DNA of 13,394 nt from Sandaracinomonas sp041180785. GTDB lineage: Bacteria > Bacteroidota > Bacteroidia > Cytophagales > Spirosomataceae. The notes beneath the pieces were generated by a model. It saw only the letters and a program-made list of their open reading frames with translations. It ran no database searches and was not told the origin of the DNA. The stretch's first letter is position 1. The number at the start of each line of letters is the position of its first letter. This document shows positions 1-6,455 of this stretch, one piece after another. The stretch covers positions 1 through 13,394 of the forward strand of contig JBEGQV010000246.1 of the NCBI GenBank assembly GCA_041180785.1. Reading direction: 5' to 3'. The translations under genes were made by a program, and so were the position numbers.

Positions 1-793
1 CATTATTTTCTTCATTATTGATCGGAGATGGAAATAACTTCGCTTTGGTCCAATTTTTATTTTCATCTAAGGTTGAATACCAAATATCTTGATTTTTTAA
101 TTTCCCTAAATTATCTGGATGTTTCCAACGGGTAAAATACAAGGTTTGACCATCAGGACTTATTACCGGGCAAATTTCATTATAATTTGAATTAATCTCC
201 GAACCTAAATTTTCTCGATATAAGTTGGCATTATTATCTGTTGGCAATTTCAATGATTCCTCAATTGGTGTAATTGAGGAAGAAATTCCAATGGCATCGA
301 TTTGTGAATATCCTTTAATTCGCTGAGAATTAAAAGTAACTTTAATTCCTTTGACTTTAAAACTCGTTAGATAAGGCAATAAAACAGAAGTAACCTGACC
401 ATTCGCACGCTGATAGCCTGCAGGAAATGTTTTTATCGGAAAAATCTTGTTATTAAAATCTAATGCATCAATTTGAGTAATGGAACCCGCACCAAAGTTC
501 TCAAAAATTGCAATTTGTCGGATTGACATCAGTGAATCAAATTCAACAATTAGATATTCATCATCTGGACTATCTGCTGTCAGTGTTTGCCATGCAGCAG
601 CGGTTGGACCAAATTTTGGATATTTACTAGGCTTTCCTAAAACTTGTAAGGCTTTATTTTCCTTAGTTTGTATTAAAGGATCCGTAAATTCACTAGATGC
701 CGCAATTAACTTTTGTGCCCAATGAACCTTCTGTGCAAAAACTTGCATACAGAAAAAGCTCATAAACAAAAATAGGCTACATTTTTTGATCAT
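1..793 (-). CDS. Exported discoidin-like/PD40 repeat protein, probably OmpA-family (C-terminus outside window)
   Basis: Read on the minus strand from ATG at 793-791, the frame stays open to the window edge (264 codons, no stop). The first 21 residues form a type I signal peptide (hydrophobic core, cleavage near VFA-QK). Residues about 48-175 look like a discoidin/F5-8C-type beta-sandwich: an ALGKP-like LQVLGKPSKYP, then YLIVEFDSLMSIRQIAIFEN, ending in SQIDAIGIS. From about residue 200 a PD40/WD40-like propeller begins (ICPVISPDGQTLYFTRW, then QDIWYSTLDE). From my knowledge of Bacteroidota proteins, this order usually continues into more PD40 blades and a C-terminal OmpA peptidoglycan-binding domain, but that part is not visible. 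The protein probably acts in the periplasm or at the outer membrane; its function is unknown. The start lies 3 bp after the rpe stop, so the two are probably co-transcribed. Signal peptide and domain calls are good; the OmpA end is inference. Confidence 0.8.
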   Translation of the reverse strand, partial: MIKKCSLFLFMSFFCMQVFAQKVHWAQKLIAASSEFTDPLIQTKENKALQVLGKPSKYPKFGPTAAAWQTLTADSPDDEYLIVEFDSLMSIRQIAIFENFGAGSITQIDALDFNNKIFPIKTFPAGYQRANGQVTSVLLPYLTSFKVKGIKVTFNSQRIKGYSQIDAIGISSSITPIEESLKLPTDNNANLYRENLGSEINSNYNEICPVISPDGQTLYFTRWKHPDNLGKLKNQDIWYSTLDENKNWTKAKLFPSPINNEENN

Positions 794-796
794 TAA

Positions 797-1459
797 TTAA
801 GCGGTAATATCTATCAAATTTTGAATGGTTTGAATTGGGTTTTCAGAGTTAAAAACAAAGCTACCTGCCACCAAAACGTTAGCTCCTGCCTCTACCAATG
901 CCTTGGCATTGGAATTTGTCACACCTCCATCAATTTGAATTTTTAATCCCTTGTTACCCACTTCATCTGCCATTTCTTTCACCTCTTTCGTTTTTTGAAT
1001 GGCATTTGGAATAAACTTTTGTCCACCAAATCCTGGATTAACCGACATGATCAAGACTAAATCTACATCAAGAATAATATCTTTCAGTACATTAGTTGGT
1101 GTTCCGGGATTAATCACAACTCCTGCCAAACAACCTGTAGCTTTAATTTGTTGGATGGTCCGATGGATATGCGGACAAGTTTCGAAGTGAACAGAAATCA
1201 CATTAGCTCCTGCGTTCGCAAATGTTTCGATGTATTTTTCAGGCTCAACAATCATTAAATGTACATCCAATATTTTATTGGTTTTCTTTTTAATTGCCTC
1301 TAAAACAGGAAATCCAAAGGAAATATTAGGTACGAATACACCATCCATGACATCGATATGAATCCAATCAGCAGCTGATTGATTTAACATTTCGACTTCT
1401 TGACCGATTTTAGAAAAATCACAAGCTAAAACAGATGGGGCGATGATTACTTTTTCCAT
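797..1459 (-). CDS. rpe: Ribulose-phosphate 3-epimerase
   Basis: This cytosolic enzyme interconverts D-ribulose 5-phosphate and D-xylulose 5-phosphate in the pentose phosphate pathway. At 220 aa it has normal family length and a complete TIM barrel. Visible signatures are APSVLACDF with Ser9, HIDVMDG with His34 and Asp36, DVHLMI with His67, the VNPGFGGQ phosphate-binding loop at 140-147, and IDGGV with Asp177. His34, Asp36, His67 and Asp177 match the known metal ligands, with the two Asp also acting as acid/base. The start at 1459 puts the first strand (IIAPS) at the usual position. The gene is divergent from ligA, with 39 bp between start codons, and is followed after 3 bp by the discoidin/PD40 gene. 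No Shine-Dalgarno is seen. The assignment is firm. Confidence 0.97.
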   Translation of the reverse strand: MEKVIIAPSVLACDFSKIGQEVEMLNQSAADWIHIDVMDGVFVPNISFGFPVLEAIKKKTNKILDVHLMIVEPEKYIETFANAGANVISVHFETCPHIHRTIQQIKATGCLAGVVINPGTPTNVLKDIILDVDLVLIMSVNPGFGGQKFIPNAIQKTKEVKEMADEVGNKGLKIQIDGGVTNSNAKALVEAGANVLVAGSFVFNSENPIQTIQNLIDITA

Positions 1460-1498
1460 GAAACAAATTTAATTAAATTTAAGGATTAATTAGAAGGA
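1460..1498. promoter_or_regulatory. Short divergent control region with a perfect AT palindrome
   Basis: Only 39 bp separate the start codons of rpe (minus) and ligA (plus). Bases 1465-1480 form a perfect 16-bp palindrome made only of A and T (AAATTTAATTAAATTT). The region must contain overlapping divergent control signals, or the promoters must extend into the coding sequences. I see no clear Bacteroidota-type TTTG / TAnnTTTG pair. The sequence AGAAGGA abuts the ligA ATG, which is too close to be a normal Shine-Dalgarno. A regulatory role is inferred from position only. Confidence 0.35.
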
Positions 1499-3502
1499 AT
1501 GGACGTAAGAAAAAGAATGGATGAACTGATTGTTCTGATAAACAAGTACAATCATGCCTATTATCAAGAAAATCAAAGTTTAATTTCAGACCAAGCATTT
1601 GATTTGTTATTACAAGAATTGATAAAACTTGAGCAAGAAAATCCATTATTCGCTTTACCTGATAGTCCTACACAACGAGTAGGAGGAACAATAACCAAGA
1701 ATTTTGAAAGCGTAACGCATCAATTTCCAATGTTGTCCCTAGGTAACACGTACAATGAGGAAGATTTAAGAGATTTTGATGAACGGGTGCAAAAAGGTTT
1801 AGAGGAAAATGAAACATATGAATATATCTGCGAATTAAAATTTGATGGGGTGGCCTTATCATTTTGGTTCGAAAATGGTCTATTAAAAAAAGGGGTTACA
1901 CGTGGAGATGGAACGAGGGGAGATGATATCACAGCCAACGTAAAAACGATTCGTTCCTTGCCCTTAAAAATTGATGATCAACAATTACCTCAGCATTTTG
2001 AATTAAGAGGTGAAGGTTACATGCCCATTAGTTCCTTTGATGCGATCAATGAAGAAAAGCTAGCCAAAGGAGAGCAAGCGTTGGCAAATCCTAGAAATGC
2101 GGCATCTGGTACGTTTAAAATGCAAGATTCATCAGAAGTTTCACGAAGGAAAATGGAATGTTTTATTTACTCCTTTTTAGCAAATGATAATCCCTTTCAA
2201 ACACATGAAGAAAGTTTAGTTCATTTTGAAAAATTAGGATTTCCGATTTCCAAAACTTGGAAAAAATGTACTTCGATAGAAGAAGTTTTTGACTATATTC
2301 AATATTGGGAAGAAAGAAGAAATGAATTACCATTAAACACGGATGGTATCGTGATTAAAATTAATGATTTTAGTCAACAAGAGCGTTTGGGTTTTACCGC
2401 TAAATCTCCAAGATGGGCCATTGCCTATAAATATCCATCTGAAATTGCGCATACAACCCTTGAATCGATTAGTTACCAGGTAGGACGAACCGGAAATATT
2501 ACTCCTGTAGTAAATTTGAAACCTGTTTATTTAGCAGGAACAATTGTTAAAAGAGCATCAGTACATAATGCGAATGAAATGGAGCGGCTTGATTTGCATG
2601 AAAATGATGTGGTGTTTGTGGAAAAAGGTGGAGAGATTATTCCCAAAATTACGGGTGTCGACATCGAAAAAAGAAAGGTCCACGCCAAAAAATTCGAATT
2701 TGTAAAGAAATGTCCGGATTGTGGCACGGAATTAATACGAGAAGAAGGAGAGGCAAATCATTACTGTCCGAATGAAAATGGGTGTCCGACCCAGCAAAAA
2801 GGAAAAATTGAGCATTTTATCCAACGGAAAGCTTTAAATATTGAATTTATTGGTACTGAAACCATTGAATTATTTTATTCAAAGGGATTGGTACGAAATG
2901 TTGCAGATTTATATGATTTAAAAGCTGACGCTTTTATTGGCTTGGAAGGATTTCAGCAAAAATCCATTCAAAATATTCTCCAGGCGATTGAACGATCTAA
3001 ACGTATACCTTATCGACAAGTATTGTTTGGATTAGGCATTCGACATGTTGGAGCAACAATAGCAGAAAAACTTGTTCAGGTATTTCCAAGTATTGAAAAA
3101 CTGAAATCTGCGACCTTTGACGAATTAATAGCCGTACCAGAAATTGGTGATCGTATTGCACAAAGTGTTAGGAGCTTTTTATCAATTGAACAAAATATTA
3201 CTCTGATTGAACGATTAAAAGCTGCAGGAATACAATTTGAAGAAGAAATAAAGGAAATTGTTTATGAAAGCAGGGCATTAGACGGAAAAAGTTTTGTAAT
3301 TTCGGGAGTCTTTAAGAATTTTGAACGAGATGATTTAAAAGTAAAAATCATTTCAAATGGAGGAAAAGTTCTTTCAAGTATTTCTTCAAAATTAGATTAT
3401 CTAGTTGCGGGAGATAATATGGGACCATCCAAATTGGAAAAGGCACAACAATTAAATATTAAAATAATCAATGAGGACGAGTTTTTGGCCCTCATTTCAT
3501 AA
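1499..3502 (+). CDS. ligA: NAD-dependent DNA ligase LigA
   Basis: LigA seals nicks between Okazaki fragments and during repair, using NAD+ to form a ligase-AMP intermediate. The 667-aa product has the full bacterial layout. The N-terminal Ia domain (1-70, YNHAYYQENQSLISDQAFD) binds the nicotinamide moiety. The adenylation domain carries the lysine in ELKFDG (Lys114), followed by GVTRGDGTRGDD and the later TDGIVIKIN. An OB fold covers about 320-395, a Cys4 zinc finger uses Cys405, Cys408, Cys423 and Cys429, helix-hairpin-helix repeats span about 435-585, and a BRCT domain spans about 590-667 (GKSFVISG, ending MGPSKLEKAQQL). ATG 1499 gives the usual short lead before the first helix; Met7 is a less likely alternative. 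It heads a four-gene run, and dapA begins 2 bp after its stop. All catalytic features are intact, so this is very probably the essential housekeeping ligase. Confidence 0.98.
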   Translation: MDVRKRMDELIVLINKYNHAYYQENQSLISDQAFDLLLQELIKLEQENPLFALPDSPTQRVGGTITKNFESVTHQFPMLSLGNTYNEEDLRDFDERVQKGLEENETYEYICELKFDGVALSFWFENGLLKKGVTRGDGTRGDDITANVKTIRSLPLKIDDQQLPQHFELRGEGYMPISSFDAINEEKLAKGEQALANPRNAASGTFKMQDSSEVSRRKMECFIYSFLANDNPFQTHEESLVHFEKLGFPISKTWKKCTSIEEVFDYIQYWEERRNELPLNTDGIVIKINDFSQQERLGFTAKSPRWAIAYKYPSEIAHTTLESISYQVGRTGNITPVVNLKPVYLAGTIVKRASVHNANEMERLDLHENDVVFVEKGGEIIPKITGVDIEKRKVHAKKFEFVKKCPDCGTELIREEGEANHYCPNENGCPTQQKGKIEHFIQRKALNIEFIGTETIELFYSKGLVRNVADLYDLKADAFIGLEGFQQKSIQNILQAIERSKRIPYRQVLFGLGIRHVGATIAEKLVQVFPSIEKLKSATFDELIAVPEIGDRIAQSVRSFLSIEQNITLIERLKAAGIQFEEEIKEIVYESRALDGKSFVISGVFKNFERDDLKVKIISNGGKVLSSISSKLDYLVAGDNMGPSKLEKAQQLNIKIINEDEFLALIS

Positions 3503-3504
3503 TC

Positions 3505-4401
3505 ATGCAGTATAATAGCAAAAAATTTCATGGAGTTGCACCCGCATTGGTGACCCCAATGAATTCAGACAAATCCATCCATTATGCAGGTTTAAAAAAT
3601 CTTGTTGAATATGTGAGTGATGGTGGGGTAGATTATTTAGTTGTTCAAGGAACAACTGGAGAATCAGCCACAACCAGCGCAGATGAAAAGAAAAAGATTC
3701 TTGAAACCGTACAAAGTGCTAACAAGAAAAACTTGCCTATCGTTTATGGTTTAGGTGGTAATAATACAGAAAGTTTAATTAAACAAATTAAGGAAACATC
3801 GTTTGATGGTATTGATGCCGTATTATCTGTTTGTCCATATTATAATAAACCAAGTGCAAGAGGTGTTATTGCGCATTATACAGCGTTAGCAGACGTTTTA
3901 CCTGTCCCGATGATTATGTATAATATTCCGGGAAGAACGGGTATTAACATGAGTGCAGAAATGGTTTTAAAACTTTCTGAGCACGAAAATATCATTGGAA
4001 TCAAAGAGGCAAGTTGTATCATTGAGCAATGCATGGAAATTGCTTACCATAAATCTGATGATTTTTTATTGATTTCAGGAGATGATGTGCAAGCACTACC
4101 CATTATCTCCATTGGAGGAGTTGGAGTGATGTCTGTTATTGCCAATGCATTTCCAAAACAATTTTCAGATATGATTCATTTGGGATTAGCTGGAAATTTT
4201 GCTGAAGCACGAAAAGCACTAGGTGCGTTTTTGACGATAGATCCTTATTTATATGAGGAAGGCAATCCGGTAGGAGTTAAAAAGATTTTAGAAATCTTAG
4301 GTCATGGCACTGCTGAGGTGCGTATGCCATTAGCAGCTGCTTCAAATGAATTAGGAGAAAAATTAAGAAAGATTATTCAACAAGAAAAATTAACAAAATA
4401 A
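3505..4401 (+). CDS. dapA: 4-hydroxy-tetrahydrodipicolinate synthase DapA
   Basis: DapA condenses pyruvate with L-aspartate semialdehyde, the first committed step to meso-diaminopimelate and lysine. At 298 aa it has normal length and a class I aldolase TIM barrel. The pyruvate-binding GTTGES motif is at 49-54 (Thr50, Thr51). Tyr113 lies in PYYNKPS and Tyr139 in MYNIPGRTG. Arg144 is the semialdehyde-binding position, and the Schiff-base lysine is Lys167 in GIKEAS. These correspond to Thr44/45, Tyr107, Tyr133, Arg138 and Lys161 of E. coli DapA, so this is more likely true DapA than a NanA/KDG-aldolase paralogue. It starts 2 bp after ligA, and its TAA overlaps the next ATG by one base, which suggests translational coupling. 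Confidence 0.95.
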   Translation: MQYNSKKFHGVAPALVTPMNSDKSIHYAGLKNLVEYVSDGGVDYLVVQGTTGESATTSADEKKKILETVQSANKKNLPIVYGLGGNNTESLIKQIKETSFDGIDAVLSVCPYYNKPSARGVIAHYTALADVLPVPMIMYNIPGRTGINMSAEMVLKLSEHENIIGIKEASCIIEQCMEIAYHKSDDFLLISGDDVQALPIISIGGVGVMSVIANAFPKQFSDMIHLGLAGNFAEARKALGAFLTIDPYLYEEGNPVGVKKILEILGHGTAEVRMPLAAASNELGEKLRKIIQQEKLTK

Positions 4402-4703
4402 TGTTTGTACACGTCGTAAATTTTTGGTTAAAAAAAGGACTTTCTGCAACTGAAATTGCAGATTTTGAAAGAGGAGTTAAGACTTTAGGCACAATTGATG
4501 GTTTATTACAATTTAATGTAGGAAAACCAGCTGCAACGAATCGTCCGGTAATTGACAGAACATATGATTACTGTTTATTAACAGTTTTTGCAGATGAGGC
4601 GGCACATGATGTATACCAAGAAGTACCTGTGCATTTAAAATTTATTGAAGATTGTTCTAAATACTGGGAGAGGGTTTTAATTTATGATTCTGAAACGATT
4701 TAA
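4401..4703 (+). CDS. Dabb-domain (stress-responsive alpha/beta barrel) protein
   Basis: This 100-aa protein has the ferredoxin-like dimeric alpha/beta barrel (Dabb) pattern. It has an N-terminal strand with conserved His4 (FVHVVNFWLKKG), a helix rich in acidic residues (about 15-29), a GLLQFNVG strand, then YDYCLLTVFADEAAHDVYQ and the conserved PVHLKFIEDC near 76-85. Dabb proteins form small cytosolic homodimers; members are linked to stress responses or small-molecule chemistry, but most bacterial ones have no defined reaction. No signal peptide is seen. The ATG overlaps the dapA stop (TAATG), and the next gene starts inside this one, so expression is probably coupled to both. The family call is good; the function is unknown. 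Confidence 0.85.
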   Translation: MFVHVVNFWLKKGLSATEIADFERGVKTLGTIDGLLQFNVGKPAATNRPVIDRTYDYCLLTVFADEAAHDVYQEVPVHLKFIEDCSKYWERVLIYDSETI

Positions 4704-5139
4704 ATATATTTTACTTTTTGAGGTAGCATTAGGTATTTTTTCCTGTGGAAAAAATTTGCAGCCTAGTACCTATTATGCAAAAAATCCAAAAGATGGAAGT
4801 TTAGAAACGCATTCTGGCTTGGGTTTTCAAATACCTTTAAAATATGATATCGACATCTTTATTGCAAATGAAAGTAAACCGAAACAGTCGTATGCAGTAA
4901 TTGAAACAATAAGCTTAAGTAATGAAGAACCTCTTCAGGAAAAACAAAATCAAGGAGGTAAAATGCTCTACATTGGCAATACACAAGTCAAGAAAAAAGA
5001 ATTGCTCGATAAACTAGTTGCCAAGGCCATTGACCTTGGAGCAACAGGTTTGATGGATATCAAATATCAAGTGTATACCACCCAATTTACGACAGGATAT
5101 TCCTTTACTGGAACAGCGATTCGTTACGTTCTGAAATAA
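4684..5139 (+). CDS. Small lipoprotein of unknown function, distantly YbjQ-like
   Basis: The product is 151 aa with a probable lipoprotein signal: two basic residues, a hydrophobic stretch and a lipobox-like IFSC with Cys21 as the acylation site. Glu13 inside the hydrophobic core is unusual, but no other in-frame ATG offers a better start. The mature part is mostly soluble. Its C-terminal half (about 100-150) has a helix with LVAKAIDLGATGLMDIKY followed by a beta hairpin ending GTAIRYVL. This reminds me of YbjQ/UPF0145-type domains (a helix with GAN, then a hairpin ending GTAV), but the resemblance is weak. It overlaps the Dabb gene by 20 bp at its start and the convergent fucosidase gene by 35 bp at its end. 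No function is assigned. Confidence 0.7.
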   Translation: MILKRFKYILLFEVALGIFSCGKNLQPSTYYAKNPKDGSLETHSGLGFQIPLKYDIDIFIANESKPKQSYAVIETISLSNEEPLQEKQNQGGKMLYIGNTQVKKKELLDKLVAKAIDLGATGLMDIKYQVYTTQFTTGYSFTGTAIRYVLK

Positions 5140-6454
5140 TTCGATAGAGCTCAATGTTGGAAATCAGCACTTGGGCTCTTGATTTTACAATAGAAATCTT
5201 AATATTTTTCAAATTTCGCTCCTTAAAGGTAATCATCCGTTTATTTCCAATAGTCTTTGCCTTTATTATTTCCAAATTCCCCTTGTCGTCTTCTATAGTA
5301 ACGTGAAATTCAGCCACACGTTGACCAAACGCAATCGGTTCTTGAAGCATTAACGTATTAGCTTGGATAGGTGCTTGAAAAACAAGATAAATTTCTGGAT
5401 TTCCTGAACCTGAAATTCTGGTATTTGACTTAGTCAATAAATTAACAAATGACTTTCTTCTAAGTTCCGCAAATTGAAGTAAAGCAGATGAGTCATTTGG
5501 ATGAATTAATCCTTTATTATCTACAGGAATATTTAAAAGCAAATTTCCATTGCGTCCGACTGATGAAACATAAATTTTCATCAGACTATCAGGAGTTTTA
5601 ACCTTGTTATCTTGTTCAGGATGGTAATACCAACCCGGGCGAATGCTCACGTCTACTTCTACAGGTACCCAGTGTGAACCATTTATTTGTCCATTTTTGT
5701 AATTGTCAAATTTTGGAAAACCAGGATATATTTCATTTTTATTGAAAGGGCTCCACGTTTCATCATAAGCAAAACCTTTTTCGTTTCCTACCCACCGAAT
5801 ATCTGGACCATTATCAGAAAACTGGATGGCATTTGGCATGTATTTGTTTACTGTACCATTGAATAAAGGCCAATCATAAATTTGTTTTTTACCATTAGGA
5901 CCTTCTCCATTGGCACCATCATACCAAAACTCAAAAATTGGACCATAATTTTGCAAAATTTCTTTTTGCATATTTACATATACCTGGTTATAACGATCCG
6001 TTCCATAATCCGGATGAAAACGATCCCATGGAGAAAGGTAAACACCTAATTTCAATCCATATTTTTTACATGCTTTTGAAAGTTCTTTCAAAACATCTCC
6101 TTTACCATTTTTCCAAGGAGATTTTGATACATTATGTTCGGTAAATTTGGAAGGATACAAAGTAAAACCATCGTGATGTTTAACCGTCAGGATTAACCCT
6201 TTCATACCAGCATTCTTAGCAATTCTAGCCCATTGGTTACAATCCAATTTTGTTGGGTTGAATAATTTAGCAGATTCTTTTCCTTCACCCCACTCGACAT
6301 TTGTGAACGTATTCATGTTAAAATGAATGAATCCATAATATTCCAATTTTTGCCATTCTAATTGCTTTTGGGAGGGAAGAGGAGAAACAGGTTTAATTTG
6401 TGCAAAAATTTGAAAGGAATAAATACACAATAAAAGTAAAAGAATCTTTTTCAT
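5105..6454 (-). CDS. Exported GH29 alpha-L-fucosidase-family glycoside hydrolase
   Basis: GH29 enzymes release terminal alpha-L-fucose from glycans by a retaining mechanism. The 449-aa product has a type I signal peptide with cleavage near IFA-QI. The catalytic barrel spans about 30-335: GFIHFNMNTF, NAGMKGLILTVKHHDGF (His93, His94), LKLGVYLSPWDR, and FEFWYDGANGEG, with Asp179 at the nucleophile position. EVDVSIRPGWYYH contains Glu266, a candidate acid/base, and GRNGNLLLNIP follows. The arrangement looks more like the GH29-B subfamily (alpha-1,3/1,4 preference) than GH29-A, but linkage specificity cannot be settled from sequence alone. A C-terminal beta-sandwich (about 345-440) resembles the F5/8C-like domain common in these enzymes. 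The gene follows the M14 carboxypeptidase by 1 bp, and a fucose-type permease and catabolic genes lie across the divergent promoter region. Confidence 0.9.
   Translation of the reverse strand: MKKILLLLLCIYSFQIFAQIKPVSPLPSQKQLEWQKLEYYGFIHFNMNTFTNVEWGEGKESAKLFNPTKLDCNQWARIAKNAGMKGLILTVKHHDGFTLYPSKFTEHNVSKSPWKNGKGDVLKELSKACKKYGLKLGVYLSPWDRFHPDYGTDRYNQVYVNMQKEILQNYGPIFEFWYDGANGEGPNGKKQIYDWPLFNGTVNKYMPNAIQFSDNGPDIRWVGNEKGFAYDETWSPFNKNEIYPGFPKFDNYKNGQINGSHWVPVEVDVSIRPGWYYHPEQDNKVKTPDSLMKIYVSSVGRNGNLLLNIPVDNKGLIHPNDSSALLQFAELRRKSFVNLLTKSNTRISGSGNPEIYLVFQAPIQANTLMLQEPIAFGQRVAEFHVTIEDDKGNLEIIKAKTIGNKRMITFKERNLKNIKISIVKSRAQVLISNIELYRIISERNESLFQ
5147..5178 (+). terminator. Possible hairpin ending the ligA-dapA transcript (weak)
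   Basis: GAGCTCAA at 5147-5154 can pair with TTGGGCTC at 5171-5178 (8 bp including one G-U) around a 16-base loop, followed by CTTGATTTT. It begins 8 bp after the lipoprotein stop, inside the antisense 3' end of the fucosidase gene. The loop is long and the T-run poor, so this is only a candidate. Confidence 0.2.
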
Positions 6455-6455
6455 T

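Noticed and set aside
480..725. 81-aa plus-strand open frame
   Set aside because: It is antisense to the discoidin/PD40 gene, which has a signal peptide and domain matches over the same bases; the small frame shows no recognisable features.
1492..1498. Shine-Dalgarno AGAAGGA before ligA
   Set aside because: It touches the start codon with no spacer, and neighbouring genes show no Shine-Dalgarno use, so it is probably coincidental.
6425..6454. Lipobox (LLLC, Cys10) in the GH29 signal peptide
   Set aside because: Cys10 lies too early, in the middle of the hydrophobic core; a standard Ala-Gln cleavage near residue 18/19 is better.
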